Source: Erwinia sp. S63 (GTDB lineage: Bacteria > Pseudomonadota > Gammaproteobacteria > Enterobacterales > Enterobacteriaceae). Taken from it: a stretch of DNA of 64,000 nt. The notes under the pieces are model-generated. The model did not search any database, had not been told where the DNA came from, and was given only the letters and a program-made list of their open reading frames with translations. Positions 26,660 to 34,487 of the stretch are shown here, one piece after another. The stretch covers positions 1 through 64,000 of the forward strand of contig NZ_JACVUP010000018.1 in the NCBI RefSeq assembly GCF_016625195.1. The letters are read 5' to 3'. Both the position numbers and the translations under genes were made by a program. Within the stretch, counting starts at the first letter, position 1; every line of letters starts with the position of its first letter.

Positions 26660-27550
26660 GTGGCACAGAGAGATTATGTAGGCCGCGGGCGTTCAACAGG
26701 GACGCGTCGCAAAAAACCCGCTGCAGGCCGCAGTAAGAAAAGCAAAGGCAGCTCCGGCACTTCAAAGTTGATGATGGTACTGGCCGTGGCCGTGCTGGTC
26801 ACCTTTGCCGGTGGTTTATGGTTCATCTCTCATCATAAAAAAGAAGAGACTGAGGTCATTCCGAATCATAAAGCCAACGGCAACGGGCTTCCGCCTAAGC
26901 CGGAAGAGCGCTGGAAGTACATCAAAGAGCTGGAAAATCGCCAAATCACCGTGCCGACGCCGACTGAGCCGTCTGCAGGTGGCGGCGTGCAATCCCAAAC
27001 GCAACTGACGGATGAGCAGCGCCAATTGCTGGAGCAGATGCAGGCTGATATGCGCCAGCAGCCGACGCAGCTCAACGAGGTGCCGTGGAACGAGCAAACT
27101 CCGGCACAGCGTCAGCAAACTCTGCAACGTCAGCAGCAGGTGCAAGTGCAACAACAACAGTTGCAGCGCCAGCAGCAACAGTTACAACAGCAGCAGCGCC
27201 AACAGCAGTTGCAGCAACAGCAGGCGACGCGTCAACAGCAGCAGCCCGCGCCGATAACCCGTGAGCCGGTGCAACAGCCGAAACCGCAGGAAACGGCAAA
27301 AGCGAAACCTGAAGAGAAAGCCGCTTCGCAGCGCTGGATGGTGCAGTGTGGATCGTTTAAAGGCACTGACCAGGCAGAATCTGTGCGCGCAGGTCTGGCT
27401 TTTGAAGGTTTCGAGAGTCGTATCACCACCAGCGGTGGCTGGAATCGTGTGGTTATCGGGCCGTTTAAAGATCGCAGCAGCGCTGACAGCACGGTCAAAC
27501 GCTTACACAGCTCCGGACACGGAAGCTGCATTCCTCTCGCTTTACCTTAA
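26660..27550 (+). CDS. ftsN: Cell division protein FtsN
   Basis: Late divisome protein that triggers septal peptidoglycan synthesis. A GTG start at 26660 gives 296 aa beginning MAQRDYV as in E. coli; an upstream ATG at 26639 is less likely. Order: a basic cytoplasmic tail, one membrane segment (about residues 37-57), the essential periplasmic region with PPKPEERWKYIKELE, a glutamine-rich stretch (about residues 155-200), and a C-terminal SPOR domain (RWMVQCGSFKG to the end) that binds denuded glycan. The Gln-rich linker is much more repetitive than in E. coli. Confidence 0.94.
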   Translation: MAQRDYVGRGRSTGTRRKKPAAGRSKKSKGSSGTSKLMMVLAVAVLVTFAGGLWFISHHKKEETEVIPNHKANGNGLPPKPEERWKYIKELENRQITVPTPTEPSAGGGVQSQTQLTDEQRQLLEQMQADMRQQPTQLNEVPWNEQTPAQRQQTLQRQQQVQVQQQQLQRQQQQLQQQQRQQQLQQQQATRQQQQPAPITREPVQQPKPQETAKAKPEEKAASQRWMVQCGSFKGTDQAESVRAGLAFEGFESRITTSGGWNRVVIGPFKDRSSADSTVKRLHSSGHGSCIPLALP

Positions 27551-27555
27551 GTCAT

Positions 27556-27667
27556 TCGCCTCGCGGCAAGTGCGTGAATCCCCTGAGCTTGCATCAGTAA
27601 GTTACAGGGGTGAACGCACCTCGCCAGCGCACCAACCATTTCAAGTAAGACAAATCTCGGGGTTGAA
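27556..27667. repeat. Degenerate ERIC-like element before hslVU
   Basis: The central ERIC blocks are recognisable: GTGAATCCCC-TGAGCTTGCATCAGTAAG, then GGGGTGAACGCAC, CAGCGCACC and TTCAAGTA-GAC. The match is partial and the distal part is altered. The element fills the gap between ftsN and the sigma-32 promoter of hslV, and its right end touches the -35 box. Confidence 0.65.
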
Positions 27668-27689
27668 ACCCTCCAAACCTACCCCATAT
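27663..27689 (+). promoter_or_regulatory. Sigma-32 (heat shock) promoter of hslVU
   Basis: -35 TTGAAA (27663-27668) and -10 CCCCATAT (27682-27689), 13 bp apart, match the RpoH consensus (CTTGAAA, CCCCATnT). It lies 67 bp before hslV, agreeing with the known heat-shock control of hslVU in E. coli. Confidence 0.88.
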
Positions 27690-27702
27690 CTGGTTGCATG
27701 AT

Positions 27703-27725
27703 ACTTCGCGCTCTGTGCGCGAAGT
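27703..27725 (+). other. Stem-loop in the hslVU 5' untranslated region
   Basis: Perfect 9-bp stem ACTTCGCGC/GCGCGAAGT with a 5-nt loop, just downstream of the sigma-32 promoter. The E. coli hslVU leader has a comparable stem-loop reported to stabilise the message. No T run follows, so it is not a terminator. Confidence 0.8.
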
Positions 27726-27755
27726 TACTTATCCACTGCAACAAGGGGTCTGCCC

Positions 27756-28292
27756 GTGACAACAATAGTAAGTGTACGACGCAACGGCCGAGTCGTGATT
27801 GGCGGTGATGGCCAGGCTACGCTCGGCAATACCGTGATGAAAGGCAACGTGAAGAAAGTGCGTCGTCTCTACAATGACAAAGTGATCGCTGGTTTTGCTG
27901 GCGGCACCGCAGATGCCTTCACCCTGTTTGAACTGTTCGAGCGCAAGCTGGAAATGCATCAAGGCCACCTGGTGAAAGCCGCGGTCGAGTTGGCAAAAGA
28001 CTGGCGTACCGATCGCATGCTGCGCCGTCTTGAAGCGCTGCTGGCGGTAGCTGATGAGAACTCATCACTGATCATCAGCGGTAACGGAGACGTGATCCAG
28101 CCAGAAAATGATCTGATTGCCATCGGTTCCGGCGGTCCTTACGCCCAGGCAGCGGCACGCGCCTTGCTTGAGAACACCGACATTGGTGCGCACGATATCG
28201 TTGAGAAGGCGCTGAACATCGCTGGCGATATCTGCATTTACACCAACCACAACATCAACTTCGAAGAATTACCGTCTAAGGCTAAGGACTAA
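27756..28292 (+). CDS. hslV: ATP-dependent protease peptidase subunit HslV (ClpQ)
   Basis: Threonine peptidase that forms a double-hexamer proteolytic core with HslU. The 178-aa protein starts at GTG 27756 (after an AAGGGG site); removal of Met would expose the catalytic Thr (TTIVSVRRNG). It closely matches E. coli HslV (176 aa). The cation-site stretch GDICIYTNHN is at the C terminus. First gene of the heat-shock operon hslVU, 5 bp before hslU. Confidence 0.97.
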   Translation: MTTIVSVRRNGRVVIGGDGQATLGNTVMKGNVKKVRRLYNDKVIAGFAGGTADAFTLFELFERKLEMHQGHLVKAAVELAKDWRTDRMLRRLEALLAVADENSSLIISGNGDVIQPENDLIAIGSGGPYAQAAARALLENTDIGAHDIVEKALNIAGDICIYTNHNINFEELPSKAKD

Positions 28293-28297
28293 ACATC

Positions 28298-29635
28298 ATG
28301 TCTGAGATGACTCCCCGCGAGATTGTCAGCGAGCTTAACCGCTTTATCATCGGCCAGGACGGCGCAAAGAAGGCCGTGGCGATTGCACTGCGTAACCGCT
28401 GGCGCCGCATGCAGCTCGACGAAGAGCTGCGCCATGAAGTGACGCCAAAAAATATTCTGATGATTGGCCCGACCGGTGTCGGTAAAACCGAAATCGCGCG
28501 TCGTCTGGCAAAACTCGCCAATGCGCCTTTCATCAAAGTCGAAGCCACAAAATTCACCGAAGTGGGTTACGTGGGTAAAGAAGTCGACTCGATTATTCGC
28601 GATCTGACCGACTCTGCCATCAAAATGGTGCGTAGCCAGGCAATCGAGAAAAACAAATACCGCGCCGAAGAGATGGCAGAAGAGCGCATTCTTGATGTGC
28701 TGATCCCACCGGCAAAAAATAACTGGGGCCAGGCTGAGCACACTGCCGAACCTTCTGCGGCCCGTCAGTCTTTCCGCAAGAAACTGCGTGAAGGCCAGCT
28801 GGATGATAAAGAGATTGAGATCGATCTGGCCGCATCCGCAGCCGGTGTTGAAATCATGGCGCCTCCAGGCATGGAAGAGATGACCAGCCAGCTGCAGTCG
28901 ATGTTCCAGAACCTCGGCGGCCAGAAGCAGAAAGCGCGCAAGCTGAAGATCAAAGAAGCCATGAAGCTGCTGATTGAAGAAGAAGCGGCAAAACTGGTGA
29001 ATCCAGAAGAACTGAAGCAAGACGCCATCGAAGCCGTTGAGCAGCACGGTATCGTGTTCATTGATGAAATCGATAAGATCTGTAAGCGCGGCGGCCAGAA
29101 TGCGGGCGGCCCGGATGTATCACGCGAAGGTGTACAGCGTGACCTGCTGCCACTGGTGGAAGGCTGCACCGTGTCCACCAAGCACGGCATGGTGAAAACC
29201 GACCACATTCTGTTTATCGCTTCAGGCGCGTTCCAGGTCGCCAGCCCGTCAGATCTGATTCCAGAACTGCAGGGTCGCTTGCCGATTCGTGTCGAGCTGC
29301 AGGCGCTGACCGTGAATGACTTCGAGCGTATTCTGACGGAGCCAAACGCTTCTGTGACCGTACAGTACAAAGCGCTGATGGGCACTGAAGGCGTGAACGT
29401 TGATTTCACCGAAGACGGCATCCGTCGCATCGCCGAAGCCGCATGGCAGGTGAACGAAACGACTGAAAACATCGGTGCGCGTCGTCTGCACACGGTGCTG
29501 GAGCGTCTGATGGAAGACATCTCCTATGACGCCAGCGATCGTAACGGCGAATCCATCACCATCGATGCTGATTACGTAGGCAAGCATCTGGACGAATTGG
29601 TGGCCGACGAAGATCTCAGCCGCTTTATTCTGTAA
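28298..29635 (+). CDS. hslU: HslUV protease ATPase subunit HslU (ClpY)
   Basis: AAA+ unfoldase that feeds substrates into HslV. It has 445 aa (E. coli 443). Walker A GPTGVGKTEIAR is at about residues 57-68, the pore motif GYVGKE is near 91, the substrate-specific I domain is at about 110-240, and Walker B VFIDEIDKI is near 255. The C-terminal LSRFIL, which docks into HslV, is complete. Last gene of hslVU; menA, which follows in E. coli, is not here. Confidence 0.97.
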   Translation: MSEMTPREIVSELNRFIIGQDGAKKAVAIALRNRWRRMQLDEELRHEVTPKNILMIGPTGVGKTEIARRLAKLANAPFIKVEATKFTEVGYVGKEVDSIIRDLTDSAIKMVRSQAIEKNKYRAEEMAEERILDVLIPPAKNNWGQAEHTAEPSAARQSFRKKLREGQLDDKEIEIDLAASAAGVEIMAPPGMEEMTSQLQSMFQNLGGQKQKARKLKIKEAMKLLIEEEAAKLVNPEELKQDAIEAVEQHGIVFIDEIDKICKRGGQNAGGPDVSREGVQRDLLPLVEGCTVSTKHGMVKTDHILFIASGAFQVASPSDLIPELQGRLPIRVELQALTVNDFERILTEPNASVTVQYKALMGTEGVNVDFTEDGIRRIAEAAWQVNETTENIGARRLHTVLERLMEDISYDASDRNGESITIDADYVGKHLDELVADEDLSRFIL

Positions 29636-29655
29636 GGGTTCCATCGTTATCCGCT

Positions 29656-29684
29656 GCCCGGCCACTGTGCCGGGCATTTTTTTT
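29656..29684 (+). terminator. Rho-independent terminator of hslVU
   Basis: Stem GCCCGGC/GCCGGGC, 6-nt loop, then an eight-T run, 20 bp after the hslU stop. It closes the operon where menA would follow in E. coli. Confidence 0.93.
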
Positions 29685-29789
29685 ACGCAGGATATTGATG
29701 CAGCGCTTTTTTTAGCGGGTGATGATTTTGCCAACAATCGTCAGATAGCGATATACTTACCGCTCCTGTGGCAAACAGACGATACCCTC

Positions 29790-30275
29790 ATGAAATACGA
29801 TACTTCCGAACTCTGTGACATCTACCATGAAGAAGTGAACGTGGTTGAACCGCTCTTTTCCAATTTTGGCGGACGCACCTCATTCGGTGGGCAAATCACC
29901 ACAGTGAAATGTTTCGAAGACAACGGCCTGCTTTACGATCTGCTGGAAGAGAATGGCCGGGGTCGCGTGTTAGTGATTGATGGCGGCGGCTCGGTACGTC
30001 GTGCTCTGGTTGATGCGCAACTGGCGCGTCTGGCAGCGCAAAACGAGTGGGAAGGCTTGGTGATTTACGGCTCAGTGCGTCAGGTGGACGATCTGGAAGA
30101 GCTGGAAATTGGTATTCAGGCGATTGCCGCGATTCCGGTGGGTGCAGCGGGCGAAGGGATTGGCGAAAGTGACGTGCGCGTTAACTTTGGCGGCGTGACC
30201 TTCTTCTCTGGTGACCATCTTTATGCCGATAACACCGGCATCATTCTCTCGGAAGACGCCCTCGATATCGAGTAA
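29790..30275 (+). CDS. rraA: Ribonuclease E activity regulator RraA
   Basis: Trimeric protein that binds RNase E and lowers mRNA decay. The start at 29790 gives 161 aa, nearly identical to E. coli RraA (MKYDTSELCDIY at the start, GAAGEGIGESDVRVNF near residue 120). An earlier in-frame ATG at 29667 lies within the hslU terminator and is rejected. It is convergent with zapB. Confidence 0.96.
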   Translation: MKYDTSELCDIYHEEVNVVEPLFSNFGGRTSFGGQITTVKCFEDNGLLYDLLEENGRGRVLVIDGGGSVRRALVDAQLARLAAQNEWEGLVIYGSVRQVDDLEELEIGIQAIAAIPVGAAGEGIGESDVRVNFGGVTFFSGDHLYADNTGIILSEDALDIE

Positions 30276-30281
30276 GCCTTA

Positions 30282-30307
30282 ACAAAAACGGGTGCCGCAG
30301 CACCCGT
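30282..30307 (-). terminator. Terminator of zapB (also reachable from rraA)
   Basis: Perfect 8-bp stem ACGGGTGC/GCACCCGT with loop CGCA. The five-base T run is on the minus strand side, which makes it mainly the zapB terminator, but the hairpin also lies 12 bp after rraA. Confidence 0.82.
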
Positions 30308-30328
30308 CATGGGTTTAAGCATAAACGC

Positions 30329-30568
30329 TTAAACCTCTTCCATTTTTCCCAACAGTGCACGCAGACGCTCCTGCCACACGTGCTGTTCTTCTTTCAGATG
30401 CTGGTTTTCACGCACCAGTGCATCCTGGTTGCCAGAAGCCTGGCTGGCTTCGTTGCGCAGCGTATTATTCTGATCTTTCAGCTCTTCGATTTCCATCTGC
30501 AGCAGGGTGATGGTATCAATCGCCTGCTGTACTTTCGCTTCCAGTTTCTCGAACACTTCAAATGACAT
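30329..30568 (-). CDS. zapB: Cell division coiled-coil protein ZapB
   Basis: Small cytoplasmic coiled-coil protein that links ZapA/FtsZ to MatP at midcell. The start at 30568 gives 79 aa (E. coli 79-81), with identical FEKLEAKVQQAIDTITLLQM near the start and GKMEEV at the end. Almost the whole protein is heptad-patterned. An in-frame start at 30715 is rejected because the extra 49 residues have no family support. Confidence 0.94.
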   Translation of the reverse strand: MSFEVFEKLEAKVQQAIDTITLLQMEIEELKDQNNTLRNEASQASGNQDALVRENQHLKEEQHVWQERLRALLGKMEEV

Positions 30569-30842
30569 CTTTATGACCTCTCCTAAATCTCTTGCAAGGC
30601 GTTGATGGTGCTGGGACTGCCTTGTTATGGTGCGTCCAGCCACGATGTCCCGATTGTATGTAGCCACACCCCGCAAGTCCAGCGGCACAAGGCCTGCACG
30701 GGCAGTCTGTAACACTTTTCAGTTAATGCTTAAAAAAACGCTCACGATCGCGCATTTTTGCGCGCGGTCACGGTATTGGACTTAGGTAAAGCAGGGTTAA
30801 TGGGCCTTAAAGAAAGGTAAAAGACGCGAAAACGCGCATTTT

Positions 30843-30902
30843 TATGACGGAGTACACATATTTCGATTTCGCTATTTCTCGTTTATGCTCGTTAACGATA
30901 AA
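30843..30902 (+). promoter_or_regulatory. CRP and GlpR control region of glpFK
   Basis: This stretch tracks the E. coli glpFK upstream region base for base in large parts. A CRP half-matched site (TGACG-N5-CACAT, about 30846-30860) is followed by two GlpR operators: 30858-30877 (weaker, centre TTCGATTTCG) and 30883-30902 (TTATGCTCGTTAACGATAAA, close to the GlpR palindrome). The rest of the 421-bp gap 30569-30989 holds the zapB promoter side and AT-rich DNA in which I see nothing else. Confidence 0.82.
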
Positions 30903-30989
30903 TTCACATCAGCCCTACATAAGAGCTGGGTGACTCATGGATTGAGAACAAAAACTGATAAAATTTAACCTCGCTTCAGGAATGCCATT

Positions 30990-31838
30990 ATGAGTCAGAC
31001 AACGAACACACTAAAAGGTCAGTGCATCGCCGAGTTTCTCGGTACCGGTTTGATCATCTTTTTTGGTGCAGGCTGCGTCGCTGCATTAAAACTGGCTGGT
31101 GCCGCATTCGGTCAGTGGGAAATCTGTATTATCTGGGGTCTTGCTGTCTCCATGGCCGTGTATCTCAGTGCGGGCGTATCCGGCGCGCATTTAAATCCAG
31201 CGGTAACGGTCGCGCTGTGCCTGTTTGCTAACTTTGAAGGCCGCAAAGTGCTGCCTTACATCCTGGCGCAGGTTGCCGGTGCCTTCTGTGCGGCGGCGCT
31301 GGTTTATGGTCTCTACTACAATTTGTTCTTTGATTATGAAGCCAGCCATCAAATGGTGCGAGGCAGCGTGCAGAGCCTCGATCTGGCCGGTATCTTCTCA
31401 ACCTACCCTAACCCGCACATCAGTGTCGGTCAGGCGTTCCTGGTTGAGATGGTGATTACGGCGGTACTGATGGCGGTGATCATGGCGCTGACCGATGACG
31501 GCAACGGTGTACCACGTGGTCCACTGGCTCCGCTGTTGATTGGTCTGCTGGTTGCCGTGATTGGTGGTTCAATGGGCCCGCTCACCGGCTTCGCACTCAA
31601 CCCGGCGCGTGACTTCGGTCCTAAGCTGTTCGCCTTCATCGCAGGTTGGGGTGAAGTGGCCTTCACCGGCGGCAAAGATATTCCTTACTTCCTGGTTCCG
31701 ATTTTTGGCCCACTGGTGGGTGCTTGCCTCGGAGCCTTCGGTTACCGTTCACTGATTGGCCGTAACCTGCCGGTCAACGTAGCGGAAGCCAGCAAAACAG
31801 AAAAACCGGTCGCACGCGCTGAGCAGCGTAAAGCGTAA
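30990..31838 (+). CDS. glpF: Glycerol facilitator GlpF (aquaglyceroporin)
   Basis: Inner-membrane channel for glycerol and other small polyols. The 282-aa protein (E. coli 281) has six membrane spans and the two half-helix motifs GAHLNPAVTVA (about residue 66) and FALNPARDFGP (about 203); the Arg after the second NPA is the selectivity filter. First gene of glpFKX, under GlpR and CRP sites. Confidence 0.97.
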   Translation: MSQTTNTLKGQCIAEFLGTGLIIFFGAGCVAALKLAGAAFGQWEICIIWGLAVSMAVYLSAGVSGAHLNPAVTVALCLFANFEGRKVLPYILAQVAGAFCAAALVYGLYYNLFFDYEASHQMVRGSVQSLDLAGIFSTYPNPHISVGQAFLVEMVITAVLMAVIMALTDDGNGVPRGPLAPLLIGLLVAVIGGSMGPLTGFALNPARDFGPKLFAFIAGWGEVAFTGGKDIPYFLVPIFGPLVGACLGAFGYRSLIGRNLPVNVAEASKTEKPVARAEQRKA

Positions 31839-31867
31839 GTTTCATCGTTAATCATCAGGAAAATAAA

Positions 31868-33379
31868 ATGACTACGACTGATAAAAAATACATTCTCGCG
31901 CTCGATCAGGGCACTACCAGCTCACGTGCCGTGGTACTCGATCATGACGCGAACATCGTCGCCGTCTCGCAGCGCGAATTCACCCAGATCTACCCGAAAG
32001 CGGGCTGGGTAGAACACGACCCAATGGATATCTGGGCGTCACAAAGCTCAACGCTGGTCGAAGTGCTGGCCCATGCCGACATCCGTTCTGATGAGATTGC
32101 CGCGATTGGTATCACCAACCAGCGTGAAACCGCCATCGTGTGGGATAAAGAGACCGGTAAGCCGATCTATAACGCCATCGTCTGGCAGGATCCACGTACG
32201 GCGGACTACTGTAACAAGCTGAAGAAAGAGGGTCTGGAAGAGTACATCCAGCACACCACCGGTCTGGTGATTAACCCGTACTTCTCAGGCACCAAAGTGA
32301 AGTGGATCCTCGACAACGTTGAAGGTGCGCGCGAGCGTGCAAAACGTGGCGAGTTGCTGTTCGGTACTGTGGATACCTGGCTGGTATGGAAAATGACCCA
32401 GGGACGTGTGCACATCACCGACCACACCAACGCCTCTCGTACCATGATGTACAACATCCACAAGCTGGAGTGGGATCAGCGCATGCTGGATATCCTCGAT
32501 ATTCCGCGTGAAATGCTGCCGGAAGTGAAAGGCTCCTCTGAAATCTACGGTCAGACCAACATTGGTGGTAAAGGCGGTACGCGTATTCCAATCGCGGGTA
32601 TTGCAGGTGACCAACAGGCAGCCCTGTACGGCCAACTGTGCGTACAACCGGGTATGGCGAAAAACACCTACGGTACCGGCTGCTTCATGTTGATGAACAC
32701 CGGCACCGAAGCCGTGACTTCAACGCACGGTCTGCTGACCACCATTGCTTGCGGCCCACGTGGCGAAGTGAACTACGCACTGGAAGGTGCGGTGTTCATC
32801 GGTGGTGCCTCCATTCAGTGGCTGCGTGACGAGATGAAGCTGATCAGCGATTCAACCGACTCTGAATACTTCGCCCTGAAAGTGAAAGACACCAACGGCG
32901 TCTACATGGTGCCTGCGTTTACCGGTCTGGGTGCACCTTACTGGGATCCGTATGCCCGTGGAGCCATCTTCGGTCTGACGCGTGGTGCCAACGCGAATCA
33001 CATCATCCGTGCAACACTGGAATCGATTGCTTACCAGACGCGTGACGTGCTGGAAGCGATGCAGAACGATGCGGGCACCCGTCTGCAATCTCTGCGCGTG
33101 GACGGTGGTGCGGTCGCCAACAACTTCCTGATGCAGTTCCAGTCAGACATTCTCGGTACCCGTGTTGAGCGTCCGGAAGTACGCGAAGTGACCGCGCTGG
33201 GTGCGGCTTACCTTGCTGGCCTGGCGGTGGGCTTCTGGAACGATCTGGATGAAGTGCGTGCGAAAGCCGTGGTTGAACGTGAGTTCCGCCCAAGCATCGA
33301 AACCACCGAACGTAACGTGCGCTATGCTGGCTGGAAAAAAGCCGTAGCACGTGCGCAGGCATGGGAAGACGCTGAGTAA
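31868..33379 (+). CDS. glpK: Glycerol kinase GlpK
   Basis: Phosphorylates glycerol taken up by GlpF to glycerol 3-phosphate and is inhibited by unphosphorylated EIIA-Glc and by fructose 1,6-bisphosphate. It has 503 aa (E. coli 502), with ALDQGTTSSR near the start for ATP, WNDLDEVRAK near the C terminus at the EIIA-Glc side, and the FGGY-family signature. It lies 29 bp after glpF and before a strong terminator that separates it from glpX. Confidence 0.97.
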   Translation: MTTTDKKYILALDQGTTSSRAVVLDHDANIVAVSQREFTQIYPKAGWVEHDPMDIWASQSSTLVEVLAHADIRSDEIAAIGITNQRETAIVWDKETGKPIYNAIVWQDPRTADYCNKLKKEGLEEYIQHTTGLVINPYFSGTKVKWILDNVEGARERAKRGELLFGTVDTWLVWKMTQGRVHITDHTNASRTMMYNIHKLEWDQRMLDILDIPREMLPEVKGSSEIYGQTNIGGKGGTRIPIAGIAGDQQAALYGQLCVQPGMAKNTYGTGCFMLMNTGTEAVTSTHGLLTTIACGPRGEVNYALEGAVFIGGASIQWLRDEMKLISDSTDSEYFALKVKDTNGVYMVPAFTGLGAPYWDPYARGAIFGLTRGANANHIIRATLESIAYQTRDVLEAMQNDAGTRLQSLRVDGGAVANNFLMQFQSDILGTRVERPEVREVTALGAAYLAGLAVGFWNDLDEVRAKAVVEREFRPSIETTERNVRYAGWKKAVARAQAWEDAE

Positions 33380-33388
33380 TACCTCTGA

Positions 33389-33415
33389 CCCGCGGCGCCC
33401 TGCCGCGGGTTTTTT
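33389..33415 (+). terminator. Terminator between glpK and glpX
   Basis: Stem CCCGCGGC/GCCGCGGG, 5-nt loop and a six-T run, 9 bp after the glpK stop. glpX, 61 bp further on, would depend on readthrough or on its own promoter. Confidence 0.9.
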
Positions 33416-33476
33416 CTCCCCGCCCTACTTATGCCTCCGTGTTACACTGCCTGCCTGTTTTTTATCAGGTGCAACC

Positions 33477-34487
33477 ATGAAACGAGAACTCGCGATTGAA
33501 TTTTCCCGTGTGACCGAAGCCGCTGCATTAGCGGGCTATCACTGGTTAGGACGCGGCGATAAAAATGCGGCCGACGGTGCAGCCGTCCACGCTATGCGCA
33601 TTATGCTCAATACCATTGATATCGACGGTCAGATTGTGATTGGCGAAGGTGAAATCGACGAAGCGCCGATGCTCTATATCGGTGAAAAAGTCGGTACCGG
33701 CCGTGGGGATGCGGTGGATATCGCTGTCGATCCTATCGAAGGCACACGCATGACGGCGATGGGTCAGGCCAACGCACTGGCAGTATTAGCCGTGGGCGAT
33801 AAAGGTAGCTTCCTGCACGCACCTGATATGTACATGGAAAAACTGATTGTCGGGCCCGGCGCGCGCGGTGCTATCGATCTCAACCTGCCGCTCGAAGCCA
33901 ATCTGAAGAATATCGCCATCGCCCTGGATAAACCGCTAAGCCAGCTGACCGTATCGATTCTGGCTAAACCGCGTCACGATGCGGTGATTGCTCAGCTTCA
34001 GCAGCTCGGCGTGCGCGTATTTTCCTTCCCGGATGGTGACGTGGCAGCTTCGATTTTGACCTGCATGCCTGACAGCGAAGTGGATGTACTTTACGGTATC
34101 GGCGGTGCGCCAGAAGGCGTGGTATCCGCTGCGGTGATCCGTGCAATGGATGGCGACATGCAGGCGCGCCTATTGGCTCGTCACCACGTCAAAGGTGACA
34201 GCGAAGAGAACCGTCGTCTGGGCGAACAGGAGCTGCAACGCTGCGCTGAGATGGGCATTAAAGCCGGGGAAATCCTGAAGCTGGAAGAGATGGCGCGTAA
34301 CGATAACGTAATTTTCGCCGCCACTGGCATCACCACCGGTGACCTGCTGAAAGGCATCACGCGCAAAGGCAACATCGCCACCAGCGAAACCCTGCTGGTA
34401 CGCGGTAAATCTCGCACTATCCGCCGTATCCAATCGATCCACTATCTGGATCGCAAAGACGCGGCGCTGCATCAGTTTATCCTGTAA
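33477..34487 (+). CDS. glpX: Class II fructose-1,6-bisphosphatase GlpX
   Basis: Metal-dependent FBPase used in gluconeogenesis from glycerol. The start at 33477 (after AGGTG) gives 336 aa, as in E. coli. Metal and substrate motifs GEGEIDEAPM (about residue 57) and DIAVDPIEGT (about 81) are present. An in-frame start at 33351 lies inside glpK and is rejected. Third gene of the glp cluster; its last 11 bp overlap convergent emrD. Confidence 0.95.
   Translation: MKRELAIEFSRVTEAAALAGYHWLGRGDKNAADGAAVHAMRIMLNTIDIDGQIVIGEGEIDEAPMLYIGEKVGTGRGDAVDIAVDPIEGTRMTAMGQANALAVLAVGDKGSFLHAPDMYMEKLIVGPGARGAIDLNLPLEANLKNIAIALDKPLSQLTVSILAKPRHDAVIAQLQQLGVRVFSFPDGDVAASILTCMPDSEVDVLYGIGGAPEGVVSAAVIRAMDGDMQARLLARHHVKGDSEENRRLGEQELQRCAEMGIKAGEILKLEEMARNDNVIFAATGITTGDLLKGITRKGNIATSETLLVRGKSRTIRRIQSIHYLDRKDAALHQFIL

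Noticed and set aside
26816..27299. Leucine-rich or alanine/valine-rich frames opposite ftsN
   Set aside because: They are the antisense reading of the CAG/CAA repeat that codes the glutamine tract.
28289..29520. Long open frames (about 250 codons) antisense to hslU
   Set aside because: They mirror hslU codon bias and have no domain or start signals; they are shadows of a conserved gene.
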